A stretch of DNA of 64,000 nucleotides from Leptodontidium sp. MPI-SDFR-AT-0119 (taxonomy: Eukaryota; Ascomycota; Leotiomycetes; Helotiales; Leptodontidiaceae). Positions 22,263 to 33,748 of this stretch are shown here, in pieces. The position numbers were made by a program, and so were the translations under genes. Each line of letters begins with the position of its first letter. Position 1 is the stretch's first letter. The DNA lies in the NCBI GenBank assembly GCA_020726505.1, contig JAHLEZ010000001.1, forward strand, positions 6,758,001-6,822,000. Direction: 5' to 3'. The notes under the pieces are model-generated. The model was not told the origin of the DNA. It saw only the letters and a list, made by a program, of their open reading frames with translations, and did no database searches.

Positions 22263-22925
22263 CTTCCTATGACACAGTGACCTGGCTTGGATTATGATCA
22301 AGAATTAAGCTGGACAGGTGATAAGATGGTATCTCATTTCACTTGCATCGAATGATTCATGCCTCGGGGCACAGAGCTTGGCTTTTTCTCGAGTCGCCGC
22401 ACATTTACAGATCTTTGGAGCCGTCAGGCAGTGGCATGGTTCTCTGGGGAAGGATTTCTCTAAGCGACCTCCATGTCGTCTACAGTGCAATGTAGGAAAA
22501 TTTAGGTCGAGTCGCCTTGACGTTGATGGCTGTGCTCAATTCGGCACGGCTGATGTAAATGGTAAATGGAGATGTGGTAGGCTTGGTAGCGTAGTCTTGC
22601 GTGCGACGTGCATGGAATTGCGCAAGAGGCCGACCAAAGTTAATATAAAGGAAGTCCTGCACTGTTACCAGGTATGCCGACTTACAATATTATTGCCAGT
22701 GTTGCCAGCTTCCTGTGCTAGGATTCGGTTCTGACGAGTGCCGGGACATTTATGCATTTTCAAGTCCTGTAGGCAAGCGCCATTCCAAGTGGAAGGATAG
22801 CTCTCTTCTACCTTTCCTGTATTTTTGTCGCCTCGTTTTGCAGCTTTCTTTTCTTGGTGTTTAGGAGTGCGAGCTATTGTTCCTGCTACAGTGATGGATG
22901 AAAGAACCGAAGTAGCGTGAGAGAT
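22263..22925. other. Gene-free spacer
   Basis: 3' flank of MoaE; no assignable gene. Confidence 0.4.
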
Positions 22926-22929
22926 AATT

Positions 22930-22968
22930 TGATTTGATTTGATTAGAGGGGTCTAATCAAATCAAATC
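22930..22968. repeat. Short palindrome built from the satellite unit
   Basis: GATTTGATTTGATTAG is followed after a few bases by its reverse complement CTAATCAAATCAAATC. The unit of the adjacent satellite is thus present in both orientations and could form a hairpin. Confidence 0.7.
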
Positions 22969-22980
22969 AATGAAAATCCA

Positions 22981-23152
22981 AATCAAATCAAATCAAATCA
23001 AATCAAATCAAATCAAATCAAATCAAATCAAATCAAATCAAATCAAATCAAATCAAATCAAATCAAATCAAATCAAATCAAATCAAATCAAATCAAATCA
23101 AATCAAATCAAATCAAATCAAATCAAATCAAATCAAATCAAATCAAATCAAA
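22981..23152. repeat. Pentanucleotide satellite (AATCA)n, about 34 units
   Basis: An uninterrupted run of AATCA from 22981 to about 23150. It yields an open frame coding a simple repeat of five residues; this is a by-product and not a gene. Confidence 0.97.
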
Positions 23153-23217
23153 GCTAATTACATTATAATTAATTATTTCTCGCTTAAGGTATTGCCGATA
23201 CTTACCGATACATAGCG

Positions 23218-23258
23218 TGTCGGTGCAGTACCAGTTCATGTACCACGCCGCATGTGTG
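23218..23258 (-). mobile_element. LTR D fragment
   Basis: 41 bases matching the end of LTR family D (TGTCGGTGCAGTACC...), ending where LTR A copy 3 begins. It was probably cut by that insertion or by later recombination. Confidence 0.7.
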
Positions 23259-23560
23259 TGTTACGACCTACGATGCGCCTCGTATTCTAACCGACACAGG
23301 CTCGTAGCATCGCTGGCTATGCGATGGCGCTAAGCCTAATAGGGAAGACTCGGTGGCGAGTATGCGACATGTGGATGTGAATGGCCCCCGACTACGCTAG
23401 GCCCTATTAGGAGGGTCCTTCGTGTATTTATACTCGAGCTCTCCCTTACGGAGAGCTCTCCTTTCCTCCTTGTCTTTTCTTCTCGATTCTGAGCGTAGCT
23501 TTAGGCCCAAATACAAAGCTAGAGTCTACTCGCCGTATCAACCTCTTGCCAGCCGTAACA
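23259..23560 (+). mobile_element. Solo LTR, family A (copy 3)
   Basis: 302 bp with TGTTACG and CGTAACA ends, nearly the same as copy 1. The flanking pentamers GTGTG and CCTAT differ, so no target duplication remains. Confidence 0.88.
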
Positions 23561-23665
23561 CCTATCCCCAATAGTGTGCATTACCTCCTTAACAATTAAC
23601 CCTCCCAGACTAGGAGCAATAAAGAACAGCGGCTTTCTCTTTTCACGACCAAACATTAGCTTCAA
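23561..23665 (-). pseudogene. Fragment of a SERAC1-like alpha/beta hydrolase
   Basis: The minus strand reads KRKPLFFIAPSLGGLIVKE. This resembles the nucleophile-elbow segment of the lipase-like domain often found at the N-terminus of fungal NLRs or in SERAC1-like proteins (usual form HSLGG; here PSLGG). Downstream sequence is lost at the LTR A junction and upstream frames are broken. Short match, so moderate confidence only. Confidence 0.45.
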
Positions 23666-24199
23666 ACTGAGAAAAATGTGTAGGTATCACAGACCTCTGT
23701 TGGATGGCTTAAACGTCTAAGGTATGTCCTTAGCGTAGTGGCGAGAGCCTCAAGATCCTGAACGAACCGAAGGCATGACCGCCCAGGCTTGATATCGCTA
23801 GACAACTTGATTTCTTAGCAAGCTTGATATACACTTTGCGAATTGACATACTCGACTTTGTGATCAGACAGCGGTGGAGAACTGAGTATTGTGAGGCCAC
23901 GGAAGTGATCGTCAATTGTTAGCGTACGACTTCGACGTGTGCGTCCAATGTCTAGCGAATGGTTGTCCCAAAGGAAGCCCGAGATACCATTGGTAGGGCT
24001 GAGAATACTTGATCACTGTCCGTGCACAAGCCTTCCCACCTGTTATTTTTTTCTTCTTGAGCTTCTCTTCCGCTCTATTTCGTAGCGGACTGACCAGTAC
24101 GCCCATTCATGACGCCCCTCCTCGTAGATCTCACAACTCCATCAGGTAGAGGTTTAGAATCCTCTGACATTACTCACACCGAGGCGCTGATCTTCTCAG
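23666..24199. other. Gene-free stretch
   Basis: Possible further remnants of the hydrolase-like gene on the minus strand, too broken to assign. Confidence 0.3.
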
Positions 24200-25222
24200 A
24201 TGCTAAAACCACCTTTCTCTCGACCCATCTTGTTCCTCCCGCCAGCGCAAACCACACCCCCGACAACTAGCAATGAAACTGCATCTGATGCGCCGAATAG
24301 ATCCTCGGCGACGCCGATCCGCCATATGCAGCCTGCAGCCGTGCGTAATGGCAACACCCTCGCGAGAATAAAAGACGATCCAGATCTATATTATACAAGG
24401 GAGCTGCGGACAGAGCGGCTCGACGAGATCAAGACATATTTGTGGCTAGCTGGCCGTCCCAGCTGTGCGAGAGCTTTGCACCGACAGCAGCTCTTAGGTC
24501 GAGAAATCCTCATCACCGAAGACCCAAACGAGCACCTTGTTTAGCACGAGACACGCATTTTTGTCAAACCTCTCCCAACATTCTTGTTCAATCTCGACTG
24601 CTGGACTCAAAAGATATGCAAGACCAAGCAACTATACGAAGCTGCTTGTGGTTTCCTGCTCTCATACGCATGGCTTGTCAGACATGAGAGCGACCTTCGT
24701 ATCGCACATGAAGAGGCATTACTGCCAGACGTCATCAACCGGGTGACTTGGACAGAGTTTATGGATGACTCCCTTGAGCACATCGACTTGCAATCTCTGA
24801 GTGGGATCTCATCAAGATTCCAGTATAGCGAGTTACGGCTGTCGCGATTGAATAAGATATATCGCTTAACAAGGCTCAGGTGGCGAGATTTCGTGCGAGG
24901 ATATATGACGGCATCGACCTGGTATCAGGACTTCTTCGCTCGCAATTTTGCCTGGCTGTTGGCAATCTTCGCTGTTATGTCTGTGGCTCTGTCAGCGATG
25001 CAGGTGGTCGTTGCTGTTGCAAGAGGCGGGCAAGCTTTTGAGAACGCATCATATGGCTTTTCTGTAGCCTCGTTATTTATGGCAGCGGGGATTGCCTTGG
25101 TTGTCCTGCTTCTGTGGGTGATTCTGTTTTCGTATCATCTGATAAGTGCTCAGCTAAATGATCGACAAGTCATGAGCGAAAGGAAAAGCTTCGTAGATGT
25201 TCAAAGAGACCTGGGGTGTTGA
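24200..25222 (+). pseudogene. DUF6601 membrane protein gene with an internal TAG
   Basis: Matches the fungal DUF6601 family, uncharacterised membrane proteins frequent in accessory regions. One frame runs from ATG 24200 to 25222 with a single break, TAG at 24542-24544. The text before the stop (YLWLAGRPSCARALHRQ, then EDPNEHLV) and after it (HETRIFVKPLP, LSRLNKIYRLTRL, FARNFAWL) is continuous family sequence. The family normally has Trp at the broken position, so TGG to TAG is the likely event. Two C-terminal hydrophobic segments remain (about 24955-25025 and 25065-25145). Only one lesion, so decay is recent or readthrough cannot be excluded. Lies about 630 bases upstream of the NLR gene on the same strand. 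Confidence 0.75.
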
Positions 25223-25848
25223 GAGTCTGTTGGGACCAGCTTGCCGCCTTGTGCACATTTGAGTTTTCAAGATTCGACATTTCATCGTTGGGTTTGAGGA
25301 ATCATGGTAAGGATAGCGGCGAGGCTGATCTCGGAGCGCTAGTGATGCTGGTGATTTTCAATTCATCAGATTTCCCTTGTCATCCACGAGAAGAGGTTTA
25401 TATTTGAATTCTACGCCGTTGTAACCCCCACTGTTATGTCATTCGGTGCTGCCCTTCAAGCACTTAAATTAACCTTCTCTTCACTGTACTTCCAGTTCCA
25501 CAGCCTGCTGACCAATCTGCTTATACCTTCACCAATTCCGATTGGGGTAACTACGGCAGCCGCTGACCTCAAGGTGTGCCTCAGTGATAGAAAAACGACG
25601 CATGGCTCGATCGCTCATGAGATTTTCTCGAATGGTCTGAATAGCCGCCAAGGCTTCCGCAATGGCTGGCCTCAATTGGCTGGTCTGGCGCGTTTGTAGC
25701 GATGGCGCACGACGACACCATGCCGCGAGGCAGGCTAAGCCAAACGAGCACCAACCTCGATCGAACCTTCACGCCGAACTCAACAGATATACGCCCACCG
25801 ACTCTACAACGATTATTCACCGACATTCTCTCAGATGCTGTCTGAACA
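25223..25848. other. Upstream region of the NLR gene
   Basis: About 625 bases without an assignable gene; presumed to hold the NLR promoter. Confidence 0.4.
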
Positions 25849-28800
25849 ATGCGCCTGCTCGAGTACAACTGTGATGGCGAGTTCAGCCTGACCAAGGACT
25901 TCCTTGCCGGCATGATTCCCGAATATGCTATTCTTTCACACACATGGGGAGCGGATACAGAGGAGGTCACCTTTCGAGATCTGATTGACGGTACCGGAAA
26001 GAGCAAGGCTGGCTATGACAAGATCCGGTTCTGCGGAGAACAGGCCAACCGGGACGGCTTGCAATACTTTTGGGTAGACACGTGTTGTATCGACAAATCG
26101 AACAGTACCGAACTCGCAGAGGCCATCAACTCCATGTTTCGCTGGTACCGTGATGCAGCTAAATGCTATAGTTATCTATCAGATGTTTCGACAACTAAGC
26201 GGAAAACAAGTACTTCATTCTCCGAGTTTACTTGGGAATCGGCTTTTCGGGCAAGCAGATGGTTTACCCGGGGTTGGACCCTTCAAGAGCTTCTTGCCCC
26301 GACTTCAGTTGAATTCTTCTCCCGCGAAGGCAAGCGGCTAGGCGATAAGAAAACCCTAGAGCGACAAGTTCACGAGATAACTGGAATTGCTGTTTCGGCG
26401 ATTCACGGAGTCCCCCTGTCTCAGTTCGGAGTCGATGAGCGTTTATTATGGGCAGAAAATCGCCAAACCACGCGCGAAGAAGACAAGGCGTACTCGTTAC
26501 TAGGCATATTTGATGTCTATATGCCGCTTATTTATGGGGAAGGGAGAGATAATGCGTTAACCCGGCTCCGGGAAGAGATTAATAAACCTTCAAAGGGTGA
26601 GTATACAACTTCGGTTTGACATCTAGCACAGAAGCGAGCGCTAATTCGGAACTCAGGACTTAGTCGTCTACCGTATGCTGTGGAGGCACCATTCAATTCA
26701 TATACAAAGCAGCACTCTCCCTCTTGCCTTCTTAACACCCGCGTCGACCTTCTTCAAGAAATATATAATTGGGCGGATGGACAAGATGAGCGATGTATCT
26801 TCTGGCTAAATGGCTTGGCCGGCACAGGAAAGTCGACAATTGCGCGCACTGTCGCTCGCAGATACTTTGACCAAAGGCGGCTTGGGGCCAGCTTCTTCTT
26901 CTCAAAAGGCGGTGGAGACGTCAGCCATGCTGGCAAGTTCTTTACGAGTTTTGCCGTACAGCTGGCACGTAATATACCACAAATCCAACGACTTGTTTCC
27001 GATGTTGTTATAAAGCACGATGATATTGCGAACCAGTCTCTCCGCGACCAGTGGCGCCAGCTTGTCTTCCAACCACTATCAAGGCTAGACGACAGCTCAT
27101 CTCTATCCTCGTATGTGCTTATAGTCGATGCCCTTGACGAGTGCGATAATGAGGACCACATTCTAATAATTATACAACTCCTGGCTGAGGCTCGATTGCT
27201 GAAGATCCGACTGCGGGTGCTGATCACAAGCAGGCCAGAGGTTCCAATTCGATACGGTTTCTGCCAGATTCCTAACGATGAGCACCGCGACTTTATCCTC
27301 CATGATATAGAAGGGCCCATTGTTGACCATGACATCTTTATTTTTCTAGACCACGAGATAGGATCTATTGGACAGGAATGGGGTCTTGGAACTGGCTGGC
27401 CAGGCGAGCAGGTTCTTAAACAGCTGGTGCTAAATGCTAGCGGCCTCTTCATCTGGGCTGCAACGGCATCTCGGTTTATTCGCGATGGCAGAGAATTTGC
27501 TGAAAGACGACTTTCCCTCATCCTCCAGAGCGACGCATCCGCCACCGCACCAGAACGTCACCTTAACGAGATCTATACTACAGTCCTCAAAAACTCCATC
27601 CGCCATGGCTATGATGCATTTGAAAGAGAGTGTATACTGTCAAGGTTTCGGAAAGTTCTTGGAAGTATAGTTGTTCTATTCTCTCCGCTCTCCGCTGGCT
27701 CTATAAGCAGGCTACTCCAAGTCACTATACAACAGGTTACCCAGACGCTTAATAATCTACACGCTATCCTGGATATCCCAGAGGACCAAAGTTGCCCACT
27801 TCGTCTACATCATCCTTCATTTCGCGACTTCCTACTTGATAAGGAAAGGTGCAATGATTTAAATTTTCAAGTAATCGGGAAGCAAATGCATCGAACGTTG
27901 GCCGATGACTGTGTCCGGCTTATGTCAAACTCTCTTAAGCAAGATATTTGCGGGCAAGAGTCTCCTGGTACACTTGTGGCTAACGTAGAGAGAAGTCGAA
28001 TAGAGCAATGCCTTCCTCAGGAGATGCAGTATGCATGTCTCTACTGGGTCCAGCATCTTCAGAAGAGTTGTGCTCAGCTTTACGACAGTGACGAAGTCCA
28101 TCATTTCCTACAGGCGCATCTTCTTCACTGGCTTGAGGCACTAAGCTGGATGCAGAAGATCTCTGAAGGGATTCTTGCAATAGCTTCTTTGGAGTCCATA
28201 GCTCTCGTAAGTATTATTCTAGCATACTACAAGATACACCATTGACATACGTGCTTAGAGTAGCGAATGTCCCCGGTTATATGCCTTAATCCATGATCTA
28301 AAGCGATTCGCCTTATACAGCCGTGCAGCAATCGAGCAAACACCCCTCCAGTTATATTGTGGCGCGCTTGTCTTTGCACCAGCAAATAGCATCGTAAGGC
28401 AGCATTTCACAGGCGAGATACCTCTCCAGATACAGAGATTCCCTGATGTGCAAAAGAACTGGGGGGCGGCGCTGCAGACGCTCGAGGGGCATTCCGGCTC
28501 AGTCAGATCAGTAGCCTTCTCACCAGACAGCAAGCTGGTCGTGTCAAGCTCAAGGGACAAGACAATCCGGCTTTGGGACGCCGTAACAGGAGCAGCGATA
28601 CAGACACTCGAGGGCCATTCCGACCAGGTTAGGTCAGTCGCCTTCTCACCAGACGGCAAGCTGGTCGTATCAGGCTCAGGGGATAGGACAGTCCGGCTCT
28701 GGAACGCCGTAACAGGAACGGCGCTACAGACGATCAAGGGTCATTCAGGCCGAGTCAGTTCAGTCGCCTTCTCACCAGACGGCAAGATAATCGTATCAGG

Positions 28801-30286
28801 CTCGGATGATAAGACGGTCCGTCTCTGGGACGCCATAACAGGAACGGCGCTACAGATGCTCAAGGGTCATTCAGGCCGGGTTAGGTCAGTCGCTTTCTCA
28901 CTAGATAGCAAGCTAGTCGTGTCAGGTTCAGGGGATAGGACGGTCCGTCTCTGGGACGCTGTGACAGGAGCGACGCTACAGACGCTCAATAGGCATCTAG
29001 GCCGGGTCGGATCAGTCGCCTTCTCACCAGACAGCAAGCTAGTCGTATCAGGCTTAGGGGATAGGACGGTCCGTCTCTGGGACGCTGTGACAGGAGCAGC
29101 GCTACCGACAATCAAGGGTCATTCAGGCCGGGTAAGTTCAGTCGCCTTCTCACCAGACGGCAAGATAGTTGTTTCAGGCTCGTACGACGAGACAATCCGG
29201 CTCTGGGACGCTGTGACGGGAGCGGCGCTACGGACACTTAAGGGCCATTCAAGCCGAGTTATGTCAGTCGCCTTCTCACTAGACAGCAAACTAATCATGT
29301 CTGGCTCGGATGACAAGACGGTCCGCCTCTGGGACGCCGTAACAGGAACGGCGATACAGACGCATAAAGGTCATTCAAGCCGGGTCAGTTCAGTCGCCTT
29401 CTCATCAAACGGCAAGCTGGTCGTGTCAAGCTCAAAGGATAAGACAATCCGGCTCTGGGACGCCGTAACAGGAGCAGCGATACAGACGCTTAAGGGGCAT
29501 TCAGGCCAGGTTAGTTCAGTTGGCTTCTCATTAGACGGCAAGCTGGTCGTGTCAGCCTCAGGGGACAGGACAATCCGGCTCTGGGACGCCGTAACAGGAA
29601 CGGCGCTACAGACGCTGAAGGGCCATTTAGGCCGGGTCAGTTCAGCCGCTTTCTCACCAGACAGCAAGATAATCGTATCAGGCTCGGACGACACGACAGT
29701 TCGGCTCTGGGACGCCGTGGCGGGAGCGGCGCTACAGACGCTCAAGGGCCATTTAAGCCGGGTTAATTCAGTCGCCTTCTCACCAAACGGCAAGCTAGTC
29801 GTGTCAGGCTCAGGAGATAAAACAGTCCGGTCTTGGGACATTATGACGGGAGCGGCGCTACAGACGCTCGAGGGCCATTCGGGGTCAGTAAATTCAGTCG
29901 CCTTCTCACCAAACGGCAAACTGGTCGTATCAGGCTCAGATGACGAGACGGTCTGTCTCTGGGACTCCTCAACAGGAGCTGCGCTACAAGCGCTTAATCG
30001 CTATTCCGGCCGGGTTAGTTCAGTCGCCTTCTCATCAGACGGCAAACTGGTCGTGCTAGGCTCGTGCGATAAGACAGCCACTCTTAACACATGGTTAAAA
30101 TCGTCAGAGCAGTATGCTCTATTTGTGTCAAGTTATTGGCTAATAGAAGGGTGCGGAAATATTCTTTGGCTTCCACCCGACTATCGAGCAACTTGTATAG
30201 CTTTTTGGAACGGGATTGTCGTGCTAGGACACTCATCCGGGAATATTTCCTTTCTCGAATTTAAGCAAGGGTCAAAACTTATATAA
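25849..30286 (+). CDS. HET-NACHT-WD40 NLR protein (HET-E/HET-D-like)
   Basis: A three-domain fungal NLR of the HNWD class, which in Podospora includes the incompatibility proteins HET-E, HET-D and HET-R. Exons are 25849-26596, 26657-28206 and 28259-30286 (introns 60 and 52 bases), giving 1441 residues with no internal stop. The HET effector domain is at residues 1 to about 240 (YAILSHTWG 26-34, WVDTCCIDK 75-83, RGWTLQELLA 141-150). A linker LSRLPYAVEAPF is formed across intron 1. The NACHT domain has Walker A GLAGTGKST (302-310) and Walker B VLIVDALDE (402-410). After the NACHT comes the usual pre-WD segment (SECPRLYALIHDLKRF). Then 13 WD40 units of 42 residues start at 843. Expected role: a cytosolic sensor whose WD40 end recognises a ligand, oligomerises through NACHT and triggers death through HET. 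Ligand unknown. Confidence 0.95.
28487..30118 (+). repeat. Thirteen tandem 126-bp WD40-coding repeats
   Basis: Head-to-tail units of exactly 126 bases with the core VSSVAFSPDGKLVVSGS and RLWDAVTG. Most units differ at only a few codons. The thirteenth degenerates after its first two-thirds. High similarity implies recent amplification or gene conversion. Confidence 0.93.
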
Positions 30287-30576
30287 TACAGAGACGTGGT
30301 AAGTTACCCGTGACCTTTGAGAACTGTTACATGAGCATAATCAAGTAATTTATGTTTCTTTTCTTTTTCTAACTCTGATAAAGAGAGGATGGGGGAGTTT
30401 GGGCTTTATAGCCAATCGCATGGGCTTACCGCAGAAACCCGGGAAGTCATAGGGGATAGGATGTAGGATATTCGAAGCCACTCTCGATTAAGCATGATGT
30501 TTCCATGTCGCTGAGGGAAGAGCTGAAGAAATTGCAAAGTGAATGACAGAAAAAGTACAATCAGCAATTTGGTGTC
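30287..30576. other. 3' flank of NLR gene
   Basis: About 290 bases between the NLR stop and the split LTR A copy; no gene. Confidence 0.4.
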
Positions 30577-30825
30577 TGTTACGGCTGGCAAGAGGTTGAT
30601 ACGGCGAGTAGACTCTAGCTTTGTATTTGGGCCTAATGCTACGCTCAGAATCGAGAAGAAAAGACAAGGAGGAAAAGAGAGCTCTCCGTAAGGGAGGGCT
30701 CGAGTATATATACATGAAGGACCCTCCTAATGGGGCCTAGCGTAGTCGAGTGCCATTCACGTCAACATGTCGCAGGCTCGCCACCTAGTCTTCCCTATTG
30801 GGCTTAGCGCCGTCGCATAACCAGC
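30577..30825 (-). mobile_element. LTR family A copy 4, left part (split by gypsy element)
   Basis: A minus-strand LTR A from its CGTAACA end (read here as TGTTACG) to the point where the gypsy element entered. The missing 53 bases resume at 40593 after the duplicated CCAGC. Together the two pieces make one 302-bp LTR. Confidence 0.9.
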
Positions 30826-30957
30826 TGTGGAGGGCTCCTACCTATTAAGGGGTAGTGGCGCACGGACCAGGGAGTTGAGCCTTTATTCTTAGCTGTAGCC
30901 TCATCCTACCTAGAGAATACAACCACGGTTCAAGACTCCACAATTCGAGGTTTCTTT
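30826..30957 (+). repeat. 5' LTR of the gypsy element
   Basis: 132 bp, identical to 40456-40587. Confidence 0.92.
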
Positions 30958-32155
30958 GGTGAGCCACGCAGGGGACTGCAAAGATCTCTATAGAGAGTTC
31001 TGAGTCTTTAGTTCTTCTTTTCTTTTGATCGGTCTACATCTTCCAACGAAAGAAAACCTCAACAGTTCAAAGCCTCACGCTCTGGGCGCACCAAACCTCG
31101 TCCTCACCTCAGAACATCGGCCTTCACGACCTAGTCTATAACACTTCAAAAGATTTCAACTAACCTCAATCTATAGCGCCCCAAACCAATCCCAAGAAGA
31201 AATACAACCTCTAGAAGTCTACTACAGGTCTGGGAGACCGAAAGGGTTAATATTAGGGCAGACACTGTTAAGTGCCAAATTCACGGAAGGCGGATCTAGT
31301 GTTGAGTGAATGACATCACGGGGTTTATCTAAGCCGGAAGGAACACCTACCCACCTCACCACAACCCCTCACGTCTAATCTAAAAGAGACTAGAGTATCA
31401 TTAGCAATCTACACCTCAACTAGAAAACCATCCAGACTACTTAGGAAGCATCTAGTATTAAGACCTACCACATCCAAACATCACGCCTCATCTTGTAGCA
31501 AGCCTTGAGCAGAGCAATCTGACGAGGAGCTACACCGGTACCAGCGACCCCAAGTCCCGCAAAACCAGAAGCAAAGACTACACAACAGAAATCAGTAGAA
31601 ACAAGCATCTCAGATCCGTCCTCACGAACTAGCATAGACCCAACCTACGTTGAACCTAGCTCAACAAGCGGAGCCCCATACTCTAGAGAACTAGATCAAG
31701 AGTGCTAGAGATTAACAGAGCAGATGTTCAAGAAGCCGAAGACAACCAAGTTGCCCAACAACAGCCCCGAGCATACTCCGCTATCTAAGTCAACAGAGCC
31801 AAAAGCTCAACACACCTCAACGCCAGAGTCAGGCACGTTTAGCACAACGGAAGGAGAACAAACCCAACTATCTGAGGTTCAGCAGCACGGAGTTCAGCCA
31901 AGCTATCCTAGTAGCTAGGAAGACTGCTCCCCCATTACAGACTTGTTCAGCCAAGAAGCCAACCAATACACCTCGAGCCCTACCGGCACAGACCAAGCAA
32001 CTCAACGAACCTCCAACTAAATCCAAGAAGATCAAGACACCTCGGAGTTAGACCTAGAATATTTAGGACCAACTAGAGATCTTATCTAGGAAGTAGTACA
32101 TATCCTGAGCTCAGCGAACTCAACTATCACAGAGTCTACTGTTGAACCTCACACG

Positions 32156-33748
32156 ATGACTTCTACTAAGATGCCTCGGTTTGACCGATGCAAAGACTAT
32201 AACGGCGAGATGCCTATAGAATTGTGGCTAGATCGCCTTGACTATGACTTCGAGGTCGATAGGCAGACTTCTCCCTCTGCGCCAACATACCTTAGAGCCA
32301 TCTCAATCTTGCTTAGAGGAGATGTATCAAGACGTTTTAGAGCAAACCTAAGAATAAAGTCAATCATGGCAAACCGCGCAACGGCTATTACAGAAGAAAA
32401 GGCAAAAGTTATTAAATAGCTAAAGATCTAATACTTAAACGATAATACTCTAGTTAAAGAACTAGACGTCATGACTAAAGTTTCTAATCTACTTTAAGGA
32501 GAGTCCGAGAACTTAGTCTCCTATTACTCCAGAACAGCTGCTCTTCTCAAGCGTACTAAAGGAAAGGATTTGGAGAAGACTGCGATAAATGAACTTAGCC
32601 TAGTGTAGAAAGATTCTGATCAATACATCTTGACCTCTATTACTTCGGCATTCGTTAGAGGGGTACGAGATGACAAGCTCAGATCCCATGCCTTAACTAA
32701 TAATGTTCTCTTGATCCTATGCTTGTGGAAGACCTACGAGATTCTCTGCCTGTCCTAGCAAGTTATTAAGGTTCAGGAAAAGATTAAAGCAGACATCGAG
32801 ATGCGTCGATACTATAAACGCCTAGAGTAGTATGTTGAAGCACATGTAGGAGTCCCAGCTTGTGTGGCCCTCGCTGCGCAGAATGATCGTACTTATGCTA
32901 TCCAGCAACTACCTACTCAAGCTTTGTCTTAGACACTACCCCCAGCAGCTCTAACGAAACTAGCTGTAACTCCCTAGATGATAGCTCTAGCTCAACTAGC
33001 TACTAATTAAACCGCCCCAGGTTCTGCGGCACAGTATTAGCCAGGAGGAAGACCAAGCTTTCCCCAGAATTCTGCCTATAGACCTAGCTACTAGCGCAAT
33101 AACACCTACTAACTACTAAGAGGCACAACTAGTAACTACCCTCTTATCTGTCTAGCGAAGCTTTCCTTGAATCCCTTTATTAACGGATCTATAACCTACA
33201 ATAAGTAGAGAGATAGTCTCCTCTATATAAACTGCGGAGTCTGCGGACACACAAAGTTCTAATGCTTTAATACTGCCTTGCCATTTTGGGAACAAGCCTA
33301 CCTTAAAAATATTGTCTTCCTAACTTTAACGGTTGCTGCCTATTATACAGAGCTCTAGTCAAAGTTGAGAAATAAAGCCGGCCCCGAGGCTCGTGAAGGA
33401 GATTGCTTACTATTTGGAATTCACAAACCAAACGCTAACCAAGCTGCTAGAACCTCTGGCTCTAGCACAAACTCGACATCGTCTGGAGCAAGTACACTAG
33501 CCTCAACACCACAGGAGAGCGTATCGCTTAATCAGTTCGTGTAGTCCAGGAAGGTTACTGTTGAGCTACAAGAGGATGTGAATATAAAGGCTCTGCTCGG
33601 CGCAGTAGAGAACCTTCAATACCACTCCACGAGCAGCTTAAGTCTGAAGGAATTAGAGCGAGATAAGACAATTCCTCTAGTTAACTCATTTATGGCATCT
33701 AGAGCCAAGAAGAGAGTTCAGATTCAGTCATCGGCTAATGAAGACTAA
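32156..33748 (+). pseudogene. Gypsy gag, interrupted by many TAG/TAA codons
   Basis: The frame beginning MTSTKMPRFDRCKDYNGEMP reads as a retroelement capsid protein. It continues after a first stop (TAG 32417-32419) through segments such as LVSYYSRTAALLKRTKGKD and RRYYKRLE to a Cys/His-rich piece (CGVCGHTKF) near 33235, probably the nucleocapsid knuckle. More than a dozen further stops occur in the same frame; those I checked are TAG or TAA, none TGA. A preceding open stretch (31724-31918), rich in Thr, Ser, Pro and Gln, may belong to the same protein. Confidence 0.7.

Noticed and set aside
22970..23215. Open frame of repeated KSNQI residues
   Set aside because: A direct product of the 5-base satellite read in three-frame register; no gene features.
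26754..27545. 263-codon minus-strand frame opposite NACHT
   Set aside because: Antisense shadow of a well-supported domain.
28255..29919. Long minus-strand frames opposite the WD40 repeats
   Set aside because: Shadows of the repetitive coding strand.
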